Positions 6,893 through 14,713 of a stretch of 19,695 nucleotides of DNA are shown one piece after another; within the stretch, counting starts at the first letter, position 1; every line of letters begins with the position of its first letter. The position numbers and the translations under genes are program-made. The stretch is from contig JBPCTR010000119.1 of the NCBI GenBank assembly GCA_051011575.1, positions 1 to 19,695 of the forward strand, written 5' to 3'. The DNA is from SHLQ01 sp051011575. Lineage in GTDB: Bacteria > Actinomycetota > Acidimicrobiia > Acidimicrobiales > SHLQ01. Under the pieces are notes generated by a model. That model was not told the origin of the DNA. It was given only the letters and a program-made list of their open reading frames with translations, and made no database searches.

Positions 6893-7849
6893 GTGGGTCA
6901 CGTGGTGCTTGGAGCGGGGCCGCTGGGAACTTCGCTCGCGGCCAGGCTGGCCGCCGCTGGGATCGAGCCGCGGCTGCTGAGTGTGATGGGAAATCCGGCC
7001 TACGACATGCCCGGCACCGACCCGGAGGTGGTGGACGGGACCGACGTCGCCGCACTCGTCGACATGTCTACCGATGCGGATGTCATCTACCTCTGCTTAA
7101 ACGCCCACTACGTCGACTGGTACGAACTGTTCCCACCCCGGCTCGACGCAGCGATGGAGGCGGCATCAACTGTGGGCGCGAAACTCGTGTATCACGACAA
7201 CGCATACATGTATGGATCGACAGCGAGGCCGCTGACAGAGGATCTGCCCTACTCGTCCAAGACCCGGAAGGGAAGGTTGCGAGGCGAGATGGCGTCAAAG
7301 TTCCTGGAGGCGGCTCAGGCAGGGCAGTTCGATGGCGCCATCGGCCGCTCCGCGGACATGTACGGCCCGGGCGCCCTCAACTCAGCGTTCAACTCCACTC
7401 TCGGCGAACGCCACTTCATTCCGTTGCTGGAGGGACGCCCGGTGCGGATTCTCGGACACGTCGACAAGCCCCACACGTATGCATTCGTTGATGACGTCGC
7501 ACGGGGTCTCCACGCTCTCGCAACCCATGACGGCGCCTTGGGTCAGGCCTGGCACATCCCAGCGGGGCCAACCCTGTCACACCGCGAGCTGGTGACCATG
7601 GCCTTCGAAGAAGCAGGCCTCCGCCCCCGGATCAGTGGATCACGGGCGTCCGGCTACTTCGTGAGGGTGATTGGCCGATTTCAGTCCGACCTGGGCGAGG
7701 TCGCCGAGTTGTTGAGCCAGTTCGAAAAAGCATTCGTGATCTCCCACGAGAAGTTCGAATCTGCATTCGGCGCGCAGCCGACCCCACATCACATCGGACT
7801 CCGCCAAACCCTCGAGTGGTACCGCTCGAGGTCGGAGAATGCTGCGTGA
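6893..7849 (+). CDS. NAD(P)-dependent epimerase/dehydratase-like extended SDR
   Basis: A 318-aa Rossmann-fold protein. The nucleotide site is GHVVLGAGPLGTSLAARL (Gly7, Gly9, Gly12), followed by the strand VIYLCLNAHY and the conserved YMYGS segment (Tyr107). It then has GRSADMYGPGALNS, a typical epimerase substrate-side motif, and FVDDVARGLHAL. A lysine lies well downstream of the tyrosine (Lys123) rather than four residues on, so the catalytic dyad is atypical or the reaction differs. The start is a GTG at 6893 with a full GGAGG at 6883-6887. The open frame extends upstream to 6758, but that overlaps the preceding gene and carries non-conserved sequence. A TACTCT box at 6864-6869 could be its own -10. 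Substrate unknown; a sugar-nucleotide or other carbonyl is typical. It ends at a convergent hairpin. Confidence 0.85.
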   Translation: MGHVVLGAGPLGTSLAARLAAAGIEPRLLSVMGNPAYDMPGTDPEVVDGTDVAALVDMSTDADVIYLCLNAHYVDWYELFPPRLDAAMEAASTVGAKLVYHDNAYMYGSTARPLTEDLPYSSKTRKGRLRGEMASKFLEAAQAGQFDGAIGRSADMYGPGALNSAFNSTLGERHFIPLLEGRPVRILGHVDKPHTYAFVDDVARGLHALATHDGALGQAWHIPAGPTLSHRELVTMAFEEAGLRPRISGSRASGYFVRVIGRFQSDLGEVAELLSQFEKAFVISHEKFESAFGAQPTPHHIGLRQTLEWYRSRSENAA

Positions 7850-7896
7850 CCAGGCGACGCCGGGACCATCGCTCGGCTGAGCGAAGAACTGCCTGG
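7850..7896. terminator. Nested hairpin between convergent genes
   Basis: The 51-bp gap between the SDR gene and the hybrid-kinase gene holds a perfect inner stem, TCGCTC (7869-7874) and GAGCGA (7879-7884) around GGCT. An outer stem is formed by CCAGGC (7850-7855) and GCCTGG (7891-7896). There is no T-tract, so a bidirectional, non-classical terminator is the best reading. Confidence 0.45.
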
Positions 7897-7900
7897 AGCG

Positions 7901-10357
7901 TCAAGAGCCAGACTCTCCGTCCAACATCGTCCGCATAGCCAGCGCAAGATCGGATTGACGGAACGGTTTTGAAAGCAGATTTGACTCCCCTGCCAACAGC
8001 TGTCGTTCCGCGTTGGTCACATCGGCGTATCCAGACATGAACAACACGTTGATGCCGTCGTCCAATCGGCTGGCTTCGAGTGCGAGATCGGGGCCGCTCA
8101 ACCCTCCCGGAAGGACCACATCTGACAGCAGCACGTCGACCGAGCGGTCACCCGCGAGTATTCGGAGCGCCGACGGACCATCTTCAGCAGTCAACACCTG
8201 GTAACCCAGGCTCTCGAGCATCGCCAGGGCGAGAGCGAGGACATCGGCATCGTCTTCGACGACAAGCACGGTTTCACCCCTCCCCCGAGGCTCCGACTGG
8301 CCGGAATCGACATGAGCCTCGATCATCGGTGCTGTCGCTCGGGGCAGCTCGAGATTGACCGTCGTGCCGGCTCCCTCAGCGGTCTCGATCCACACGGCTC
8401 CTCCCGACTGATTGGCGAACCCATACACGGTGCTCAACCCCAGCCCACTTCCCTCCCCGACCCCCTTCGTCGTAAAGAATGGCTCGAAGGCGTGATCAAG
8501 AATTTGGGAGTCCATTCCCGCTCCGCTGTCGGTGACACTCAAGCGAACGCGGTCACCGTCCACCACACTCTCTGGGCCGGCCTCAGCCGTCCTGCCGGGG
8601 CCGGTGACGTTTGACAACGTGATCTCCACGGTCCCGCCGTCGGGCATCGCGTCCCTTGCGTTGAGGGCCACATTGAGGATGGCGTTCTCGGTCTGACTGG
8701 AATCGGCGACGATCGGCCACAGGTCGGGTTGTGCAGTCGCCTTGAGCTCAATCGTTTCACCCAGCGCCCTCGTCAACATGTCGATCATGCCATCGACGAG
8801 TTCGGCCAGGTCGATGGTCCGCGACCGAAGCGGCTGGCGACGGGAAAAGGCGAGCAAACGCTGCGTGAGTTCTCCTCCGCGCGCGGCGGCGCGGACCACC
8901 TGGTTGGCGTGACGGAGTAGATCCTCATCGTCTGCGAGGAGTCGAGCAAGAACGTCTGCATTGCCCATGATGACCGCCAGGATGTTGTTGACATCATGGG
9001 CGACGCCGCCCGTGAGCTGGCCGAGAGCATCCATTTTCTGACCGTGGTGTAACTGCTCCTCGGCCGCGCGCCGTTCGGTGACGTCCTCAGCGATCGCCAT
9101 GACCTTGTGGACAGCTCCTTCGGTATTCAGCAACGGCGCGTACGAGGTCAGCAGCGTGCGGCTGCCACTCTTGAAACTGGCGGTGGCCTGGAACTGAGAC
9201 GGTGTGCCACCCGATGCTTCCTCGAACATTTCCCGCGCGTGGACTCGGTCGGTCAGATCTATGTGGCGGAAGGCGTCAATGTCTTCGACCGCGACGGAAT
9301 GGTCCAGGCCCATCATGTCGAATCCGGCCCGGTTCATCGAGAGAAGCGTCCCGGACAGATCCAGCTCCTGGATACACATCGGTGACGTCTCGATGAGGGA
9401 GCGGCTTCGCTCCTCGCTGGCGGCGAGGCTTTCGAGCGCCTCCACTGCCCGGAGGGTCTCGCATGCGAATGAAACGAGAATCTCGCCGAAATCGCGGTCC
9501 TGGATCGTAAACGGTGGATCTCGCTTTTCGTGGAGCGACAGCACTCCAAGGCGCTCACCATGCTCGCCGAGCAACGGGTAGGCAAGAAGCGAGGGCTCGC
9601 GGTAGCCGCTCCAACCGCTGGGTACAAGTGAATCGTTTTGGGCAATGTCGCGGACGAGAACTGGCATACCGGACTCGAGCGCGACCGCGAACACGCTTCT
9701 CGGGTCCTGATTTGCGAGAGGGATGGACGGCTCGGCATGCCCAGGGTCCAGCGCATATTTGAGTACGAGCTCGTCCCCTTCGATCAGATAGAACGATCCC
9801 CCGGCGGCCGCAATGTTTTCAGCCACGGCGTCGACGATCTTCGGGCAGAGGTCGTCCACGCCTGACGAGCTCGGGAGGGCACGCATGCCATCGACGACGG
9901 CCCGTAAGCGTCGGTTGACGTCCTCGAGCTCATCGTTTCGCGCGCGGAGATCGTGATCAACCGACGCTTTCGCAACCTCGAGGCGTCTGCGCTCGAGCGA
10001 GCGTTCAAGTGTTGCCAGGATCTCGTTGTCCCGGAATGGCTTCCGGAGAAAGTCGTACGCTCCGCGTTGGAGGGCTTCGATAGCGGTGTCGGCCGACGCG
10101 TAGGCCGTCATCATCACACACAACACGTCGGCGTATTCATGCTTCATCGTCGCGATCAGATCGAGGCCGCTGGACCCCGCCAGGCGCACGTCGATCAGCG
10201 CCACGTCCGGTTCGAAATCGCGGAGGCATTCGGTTACCGCGGGAGCACTGTGGACCGCTACTACCTCATAGCCCTCGGTACCCAGCAACAGCTCGAGGCC
10301 CTCCGCGAAGTCGGGATCATCGTCTACGACCATGATCCGGGGAACTGCGACGGGCAC
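7901..10357 (-). CDS. Hybrid sensor histidine kinase, REC-GAF-PAS-HisKA-HATPase-REC
   Basis: An 818-aa cytoplasmic hybrid kinase with receivers at both ends. REC1, about 8-125, has acidic pocket 12-14, phospho-acceptor Asp56 (VALIDVRLAG), Thr84 and Lys106. A coiled helix at about 128-165 leads to a GAF domain at about 170-315 and a PAS domain at about 320-440. HisKA has LTGGVAHDVNNIL with His454. The HATPase has LNVALNARDAM, VTDSGAGMD, FFTTKGVGEGSGLGLS. REC2, about 690-810, has phospho-acceptor Asp746 (VLLSDVVLPGG) and LLSKPF. The start is a GTG at 10357 behind GAGGAGG, 37 nt after the previous stop. The frame opens up to 10513, but that part lies inside the two-receiver gene. REC1 can take phosphate from the upstream kinase and so gate this kinase. 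No DNA-binding domain. The His box is of the HDxNN type. Confidence 0.93.
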   Translation of the reverse strand: MPVAVPRIMVVDDDPDFAEGLELLLGTEGYEVVAVHSAPAVTECLRDFEPDVALIDVRLAGSSGLDLIATMKHEYADVLCVMMTAYASADTAIEALQRGAYDFLRKPFRDNEILATLERSLERRRLEVAKASVDHDLRARNDELEDVNRRLRAVVDGMRALPSSSGVDDLCPKIVDAVAENIAAAGGSFYLIEGDELVLKYALDPGHAEPSIPLANQDPRSVFAVALESGMPVLVRDIAQNDSLVPSGWSGYREPSLLAYPLLGEHGERLGVLSLHEKRDPPFTIQDRDFGEILVSFACETLRAVEALESLAASEERSRSLIETSPMCIQELDLSGTLLSMNRAGFDMMGLDHSVAVEDIDAFRHIDLTDRVHAREMFEEASGGTPSQFQATASFKSGSRTLLTSYAPLLNTEGAVHKVMAIAEDVTERRAAEEQLHHGQKMDALGQLTGGVAHDVNNILAVIMGNADVLARLLADDEDLLRHANQVVRAAARGGELTQRLLAFSRRQPLRSRTIDLAELVDGMIDMLTRALGETIELKATAQPDLWPIVADSSQTENAILNVALNARDAMPDGGTVEITLSNVTGPGRTAEAGPESVVDGDRVRLSVTDSGAGMDSQILDHAFEPFFTTKGVGEGSGLGLSTVYGFANQSGGAVWIETAEGAGTTVNLELPRATAPMIEAHVDSGQSEPRGRGETVLVVEDDADVLALALAMLESLGYQVLTAEDGPSALRILAGDRSVDVLLSDVVLPGGLSGPDLALEASRLDDGINVLFMSGYADVTNAERQLLAGESNLLSKPFRQSDLALAMRTMLDGESGS

Positions 10358-10394
10358 CTTTTCCTCCTCGAGAATGATGGCTACATCCCCGATC

Positions 10395-11117
10395 TCACGC
10401 GACGAGCACGTCGATCGCTCGCAGGAGGTCGACAGAGCGAACCGGTTTGACGAAGTACCCATCAACCGACATGTCGAGCAAGCGCGTGATCGTTTCCTCC
10501 TCCTCGACGGCATAGCCAGTGACGATCAGGGTCGGGAGGGTTCGGCCCTGCCGGGCCAGCTCGGTGTAGAGCTGGACTCCGCTCAGTACCGGAAGCCGCA
10601 AGTCCAACAAGAGCACATCGAAAGAGCCCCGGAGCACCTTGTCGAGCGCCTCCTGACCATCGGTCGCGACATCGACGCTGTAGCCGGCCCCGTGGAGGGT
10701 GGCCTTGAGCCCCGCCGCGAAGTCCGGATCGTCATCGGCAACCAGAATGACGCGATCGGACTCGACCCGAAGGAGCGCCTGCAGAAGTGTGGTCTGGCTG
10801 ATCGGTTTATGGAGGACGCCGAGCGCGCCTTCGTCGACGGCTCGAGCGAGTAGATCTTCGGCACTGTATGCCGTCATCATGATGACTCGGGCGCTCGGCT
10901 TGATCCGTCGGATCTGCTGCATGCTCTCGAGCCCATTGATACCGGGCATTCGAACATCCATGAGGGTCACATCGAAGTCGTCCTCACGAATTCTGTCGAT
11001 GGCCTCTTCGCCACTGCTCGCAAATGTCACCTCGTGACCCTCGATCTCGAGCGTGAGCGCGACGCCCTCGGCGAAGTCGGGGTCGTCGTCGACGACAAAC
11101 ACTTTCAATGGTTTCAC
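10395..11117 (-). CDS. Two-receiver (REC-REC) response regulator without output domain
   Basis: A 240-aa protein consisting almost entirely of two receiver domains. The first (about 3-118) has acidic pocket DDD 10-12, acceptor Asp54 (VTLMDVRMPG), Thr82 and Lys104 (LHKP). The second (about 121-238) has DDD 128-130, Asp172 (VLLLDLRLPV), Thr200 and Lys224 (FVKP). All residues needed for phosphorylation are present in both. Nothing remains for an effector domain. The start is a GTG at 11117 that shares its first base with the TAG stop of the kinase gene upstream (TAGTG), so translation is coupled. It most likely works as a phosphate shuttle or sink between the two flanking kinases. Confidence 0.93.
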   Translation of the reverse strand: MKPLKVFVVDDDPDFAEGVALTLEIEGHEVTFASSGEEAIDRIREDDFDVTLMDVRMPGINGLESMQQIRRIKPSARVIMMTAYSAEDLLARAVDEGALGVLHKPISQTTLLQALLRVESDRVILVADDDPDFAAGLKATLHGAGYSVDVATDGQEALDKVLRGSFDVLLLDLRLPVLSGVQLYTELARQGRTLPTLIVTGYAVEEEETITRLLDMSVDGYFVKPVRSVDLLRAIDVLVA

Positions 11118-12568
11118 TAAGCGGCACTTTCGTTGATGGTGGATGGGATCCAGAGGGTCACGGTCGTGCCGTGCCCGAACTCGCTGTTGAGGTCAATACC
11201 TCCGCCGTGTTGCTCCATGATCTGCTTCACGATGGGGAGGCCGAGGCCGATGCCAAAACTCTTCGTTGTGTACAACGGCTCGAGAACGCGCGCGGCGTCG
11301 TCCGGTGCAATCCCCGGCCCGGCGTCCACAAACGTGATCTCGACCCGCCCTGGCCGGGAACTGGTTTCGACGACGAGCAAGTTTTCGGTCTGTGCTCCCT
11401 TGTCCGGGTTGTCCATTGCCTGGCTCGCATTGTCGAGCACATTTCGCACCGCCTGTTCCATGCGGTCACGATCGATCAGGAGCTCGCTGCCGGACTGAAG
11501 ATCACGCTTCACGATCACGGTGGGGTTGAATCCGTACTCATCGAGCAAGCTCGCGATCCAATCATCAACACCGGTTGACGTGAGCTCCAACTCGCGCATG
11601 CGCGTGTAGTTGAGGAGGTCCTCGATGATCCGGTCGCAGCGCACCTGGCTCCGTTCCAGAAGTGCGAACGCCCGTTCAACACGGGGGGACTTCGCATCGA
11701 CGAGGCGCTTGAGCGCATCGGACGCGCTGCGCACGGCCCCCAGCGGATTCCGAAGCTCATGGCTGACGGTCGCGGTGAGCTGCCCGATGGCGGCCAAGCG
11801 CTCGTTGACGATCAACTCCTGTTGCATACCCATCATCCGATCCTGGGCCTCGCGCAACTCCGTGATATCCACCTCCATGCTGAGACTCTCGACGACGTTG
11901 CCGTCGTCGTCGATGAGTGGCGTGACGGTCGCCAACACGTGGGCCCTCGACCCATCGCCTCTCAGGAACGTCAGCTCCTCGTTTTGCCAACCGAGTCCCT
12001 GGCTGAAGCGGCCGAAGAGTTCCTGAACCTTCGGGATCGACTCCGGTGCAAAGAACTCTGTGATGTGGCGACCGCGAATCTCGGCACCCGAAAGGCCGAA
12101 CAGATCCTCGAGTGCCTTGTTCCACCGAATAAGAGTTCCGTCGAGGCCGACGTTGTAATAGGCGATCGGTGCGTTGTCGAACAGCATCTGATACGTCAGA
12201 TGCGTCCGCTGTGACTCGTCGGGTGCACCAGATCCCATGATCGTGGTGACCACAACATCGAGATCGTCGTTGCGGGAGCGCGTCCGGAACGCGCTGACCG
12301 TTCCGGCAAGAACCCCGGGAATCACGGCCACGCTCTCGCGAACCACGAGCGCGTCGCCATCGGATGCCTGGCGAATGATCGGGCCCAACGCACGGTCCAT
12401 CTCCGGTGAGAGATCCCCGAGCCCCGCTCCGATTGTTTCTTCACCTACCAGTCCCAAGGCCTCAGAAAGGAACGGGTTGATCGATCTCACGTTCGCATCG
12501 ACATCGGTGACGAGGACTGCAAACGGCGCGATATCGACAAGGTCGATGACATCACCTCTAGAAAGCAT
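11117..12568 (-). CDS. PAS-PAS sensor histidine kinase
   Basis: A 483-aa soluble kinase that opens the signalling operon. PAS1 lies at about 8-112 and PAS2 at about 125-245 (MLFDNAPIAYYNVGLDGTL, then EELTFLRGDGSRAHV and VDITELREAQ). HisKA follows with LTATVSHELRNPLG (His270). The HATPase has an N-box, VLDNASQAM (Asn380), a G1 box, VDAGPGIAPDD (415-424), and GIGLGLPIVKQI (439-450). There is no transmembrane segment, so it senses a cytosolic cue such as redox state or oxygen; no haem- or flavin-specific residues can be assigned. The ATG at 12568 has GAGG 4 nt upstream. Its stop overlaps the GTG of the two-receiver gene. This is the most plausible phosphate donor for that protein. Confidence 0.93.
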   Translation of the reverse strand: MLSRGDVIDLVDIAPFAVLVTDVDANVRSINPFLSEALGLVGEETIGAGLGDLSPEMDRALGPIIRQASDGDALVVRESVAVIPGVLAGTVSAFRTRSRNDDLDVVVTTIMGSGAPDESQRTHLTYQMLFDNAPIAYYNVGLDGTLIRWNKALEDLFGLSGAEIRGRHITEFFAPESIPKVQELFGRFSQGLGWQNEELTFLRGDGSRAHVLATVTPLIDDDGNVVESLSMEVDITELREAQDRMMGMQQELIVNERLAAIGQLTATVSHELRNPLGAVRSASDALKRLVDAKSPRVERAFALLERSQVRCDRIIEDLLNYTRMRELELTSTGVDDWIASLLDEYGFNPTVIVKRDLQSGSELLIDRDRMEQAVRNVLDNASQAMDNPDKGAQTENLLVVETSSRPGRVEITFVDAGPGIAPDDAARVLEPLYTTKSFGIGLGLPIVKQIMEQHGGGIDLNSEFGHGTTVTLWIPSTINESAA

Positions 12569-12694
12569 GTTCCCTCAAATCCACCCTCAACCAATCCGGC
12601 CCAGACCGTAGCAATGTCGCGTGAACGCTAGTAGCTGGAATCGATTGCCTGGCAGACAGTACAGATAGCCGAGACTCCTCTTGACGGGTCGGTC

Positions 12695-12700
12695 TACTGT
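12695..12700 (+). promoter_or_regulatory. Putative -10 box of the molybdoenzyme operon
   Basis: TACTGT at 12695-12700 would start transcription near 12707, giving a leader of about 21 nt before the ATG at 12728. The -35 is not convincing (a TTGACG at 12681 is too close). The box overlaps the GTG at 12704 that could otherwise be used as start. Confidence 0.35.
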
Positions 12701-12727
12701 GACGTGACACGACAAGAAGAGCCCAAC

Positions 12728-13321
12728 ATGGCAACGCGAGGCTTTCAAGGACGGCCGCGACAGGTCAATGATCACGTACCACCGGGTCAGTACCTAACCG
12801 ATGATTTCCCGGTCCTGACCGCGGGGCCGACAATTGCTATCGCAACCGATGAGTGGCAATTGACGGTCTCTGATGAACTGACGTCAAAGACATATGACTG
12901 GGCCGCGCTCCATGAGCTCGAGATGACGCCTCTCACCACCGACATCCACTGCGTCACGCATTGGTCAAAACTCAAGACTAGTTGGGAGGGCGTAGCGATC
13001 TCGACCCTGTTCGAGGACGCGGGGGTGGGAGACTTCGATTTCGCCCTGGTCTCCAGCTATGGCGACTACACCACCAACCTGCCGGTGATCGACCTCACTG
13101 AACACGACGCCATGATCGCCGTGCGCTACGACGGGGGCGCCATCGAGGCCGAACACGGTGGCCCGGCTCGGCTGCTCGTGCCCCACCTCTACCTCTGGAA
13201 GAGCGCAAAGTGGGTGCGGGAGATCTTCGTGTCCGATCAAGAGGAACAAGGCTTTTGGGAAGCAGCCGGATATCACAACTACGGCGACCCCTGGCGTGAA
13301 GAGCGTTACTTCAGCGACTGA
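12728..13321 (+). CDS. Sulfite-oxidase-fold molybdopterin oxidoreductase, cytoplasmic
   Basis: A 197-aa single-domain molybdoenzyme of the SUOX/MsrP superfamily. DIHCVTHWSK supplies the molybdenum-ligating Cys75. Later motifs are LFEDAG (family LL..AG block), DYTTNLP, and GGPARLLVPHLYLWKSAKWV, the conserved cofactor-side stretch. It has no Tat signal, unlike periplasmic MsrP, so it should stay in the cytoplasm. The ATG at 12728 has AGAAGAG upstream and fits the predicted transcript; a GTG at 12704 would add eight residues. Its TGA overlaps the ATG of the reductase gene by one base (TGATG), so the two are made together and the flavoprotein is its likely electron partner. The substrate (sulfoxide, sulfite, or an N-oxide-type compound) is not readable. 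Confidence 0.9.
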   Translation: MATRGFQGRPRQVNDHVPPGQYLTDDFPVLTAGPTIAIATDEWQLTVSDELTSKTYDWAALHELEMTPLTTDIHCVTHWSKLKTSWEGVAISTLFEDAGVGDFDFALVSSYGDYTTNLPVIDLTEHDAMIAVRYDGGAIEAEHGGPARLLVPHLYLWKSAKWVREIFVSDQEEQGFWEAAGYHNYGDPWREERYFSD

Positions 13322-14058
13322 TGACCACCTCCGACACTTCAGAACGACCAACGGCCACGAAGCCGACTGTCAGACAGGCGTTGGCCTGGCGTCAAGCCGT
13401 CGTGAGCGATGCGATTGCCGAGACGGCATCGGCGCGGACACTTGTGCTCGACGTCGAAGGATGGGGCGAGCATCTCGCAGGGCAACACGTCGATGTTCGT
13501 TTGACAGCGGAGGACGGCTACCAAGCCACCCGTAGCTACTCGCTCTCATCGGGCCCGAACGAGGCTCCCCAGATCACGGTGGAACGTGTGGCCGATGGTG
13601 AGGTATCGCCCTATCTCGTCGATGTGATCGAGTGCGGTGACCAGATCGAGCTTCGTGGTCCGATCGGCGGCTATTTCGTGTGGGAGCCGGCAGCGGGCCA
13701 GCCGCTGCTGGTGGGAGGAGGCTCGGGAATCGCCCCGCTTCGGGCCATCTGGCGCGCCCGCTCCGATTCCAGCAGAACCACGGTTCTGTACTCGGCCCAG
13801 ACGAGCGAACGGCTCATCTTTGTCGACGAACTCATTGCCGGAGCCGACGTTGATGCGCGAATTCACCTGACCCGAGGCACACATACCGACCACACGTCGG
13901 GCCGCATCGGGGCCTCTGACCTCAAGACGGCCATCGAAGCCGCCCCGCCAGCAATAATCTACGTGTGTGGCCCGACCGCCTTCGTCGAAGCGATCGCAGG
14001 CCACCTTGTCGACCTTCTCGTCGACCCTCGAGCGATTCGAACCGAACGGTTCGGCTGA
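13321..14058 (+). CDS. FNR-type FAD/NAD(P)H oxidoreductase
   Basis: A 245-aa ferredoxin-reductase-fold flavoprotein. The FAD-binding motif is RSYSLSS (71-77), followed by RGPIGGYF (112-119). The NAD(P) site is VGGGSGIAPLRA (131-142), then YVCGP (214-218), and it ends in TERFG, the usual C-terminal edge at the flavin. There is no iron-sulfur cluster domain or membrane segment. It starts at the TGATG overlap with the molybdoenzyme gene. It should pass electrons between NAD(P)H and the molybdenum protein, doing the job that the haem membrane protein MsrQ does in proteobacteria. The small cysteine-rich and DM13 proteins downstream may be further members of the chain. The direction of electron flow cannot be told from sequence. 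Confidence 0.92.
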   Translation: MTTSDTSERPTATKPTVRQALAWRQAVVSDAIAETASARTLVLDVEGWGEHLAGQHVDVRLTAEDGYQATRSYSLSSGPNEAPQITVERVADGEVSPYLVDVIECGDQIELRGPIGGYFVWEPAAGQPLLVGGGSGIAPLRAIWRARSDSSRTTVLYSAQTSERLIFVDELIAGADVDARIHLTRGTHTDHTSGRIGASDLKTAIEAAPPAIIYVCGPTAFVEAIAGHLVDLLVDPRAIRTERFG

Positions 14059-14079
14059 CCCCGCAGCTGGAGCGATGCC

Positions 14080-14346
14080 ATGTCACATGTCGATGGAAAC
14101 GCCGTGATCGGAGCCCTCTCTCTGGCGTTGGGCACCGACACCGGCCACGCCGGTCTGGTTTGCGCCGCGTGTGGCCATGACCATCCAGTGGCCGAAGCCC
14201 ATGCGTATCTGCGATGTCCGGGAATCGTGATTCGATGTCCGAAATGCTCCGGCGCCGAGATCGTCCTCGTCGAAATCGAGCACCGGTTCCTGGTGACGGT
14301 GAACGGCGTGGAACGGCTCGTGTTCGGATCGACGTCCCTGCCATGA
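14080..14346 (+). CDS. Small zinc-ribbon protein, DUF6510-like
   Basis: An 88-aa soluble protein with two Cys pairs, CAAC (28, 31) and CPKC (53, 56), plus Cys46: a likely four-Cys zinc (or iron) ribbon. The N-terminal MSHVDGNAVIGALSLALG and the HAYLRCPGIVIRCPKC block match my memory of the DUF6510 family, which is found beside molybdoenzyme/FNR pairs in actinobacteria. GGAG lies 8 nt upstream of the ATG at 14080, 21 bp after the reductase stop. Its own stop overlaps the DM13 start (ATGA). A partner or assembly role in the redox complex is plausible; no enzymatic motif is visible. Confidence 0.75.
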   Translation: MSHVDGNAVIGALSLALGTDTGHAGLVCAACGHDHPVAEAHAYLRCPGIVIRCPKCSGAEIVLVEIEHRFLVTVNGVERLVFGSTSLP

Positions 14347-14678
14347 CCGTTCTCGCCACGGCCACCATCGACGGCCACGAAGCGCGAGGCAGGGCTCGGC
14401 TGATCCACGCCGCCGATGGCACCGCGACCATAGAAGTCATCGACTTTTGGGTCGCGCCGGGCGCCCCCGACGTAAGACTCTTCATCAGCCCCGACCCCAG
14501 CGGCACCGTCGACGACTCGGCAATCGATCTCGGCCCTGTACCCGAGGGGCCCGCCACCATCACTCGGCCGATCCCATCCCACGTCGACCCGGCCTCACTG
14601 GGATCGATCATCGTGTATTGCAAGATTTACTCCGTCCTTTTCGGCTACGGAACGCTCGCCCCTCGCGCCACCCCCTGA
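14343..14678 (+). CDS. DM13-domain redox protein
   Basis: A 111-aa protein that is essentially one DM13 domain. It begins with a beta-rich part (GHEARGRARLIHAADGTATIEVIDF) and continues with the diagnostic APDVRLFISPDP, LGPVPEGPATITRPIP and SIIVYCKIYSVLFGYGTL, holding the single conserved Cys93. DM13 domains were proposed to take part in redox or hydroxylation reactions; in most proteins they are secreted or fused to other domains. Here there is no signal peptide or fusion, so it appears cytosolic. The start at 14343 overlaps the preceding stop by 4 nt; the open frame extends back to 14214, but that lies in the zinc-ribbon gene. It closes a four-gene redox operon. Confidence 0.85.
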   Translation: MTVLATATIDGHEARGRARLIHAADGTATIEVIDFWVAPGAPDVRLFISPDPSGTVDDSAIDLGPVPEGPATITRPIPSHVDPASLGSIIVYCKIYSVLFGYGTLAPRATP

Positions 14679-14688
14679 GTTGCGAGCG

Positions 14689-14694
14689 TAGAAT
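14689..14694 (+). promoter_or_regulatory. Putative -10 box of the double-HTH gene
   Basis: TAGAAT, 19 nt before the ATG at 14714, just after the DM13 stop. The leader would contain the GGGAG ribosome site. No -35 stands out; TTGCGA is present but too close. Confidence 0.35.
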
Positions 14695-14713
14695 CGGATC
14701 AAGAGGGAGAACG

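Noticed and set aside
12681..12686. TTGACG as -35 for the molybdoenzyme operon
   Set aside because: Only 8 bp separate it from TACTGT, and no TANNNT box lies 16-18 bp downstream.
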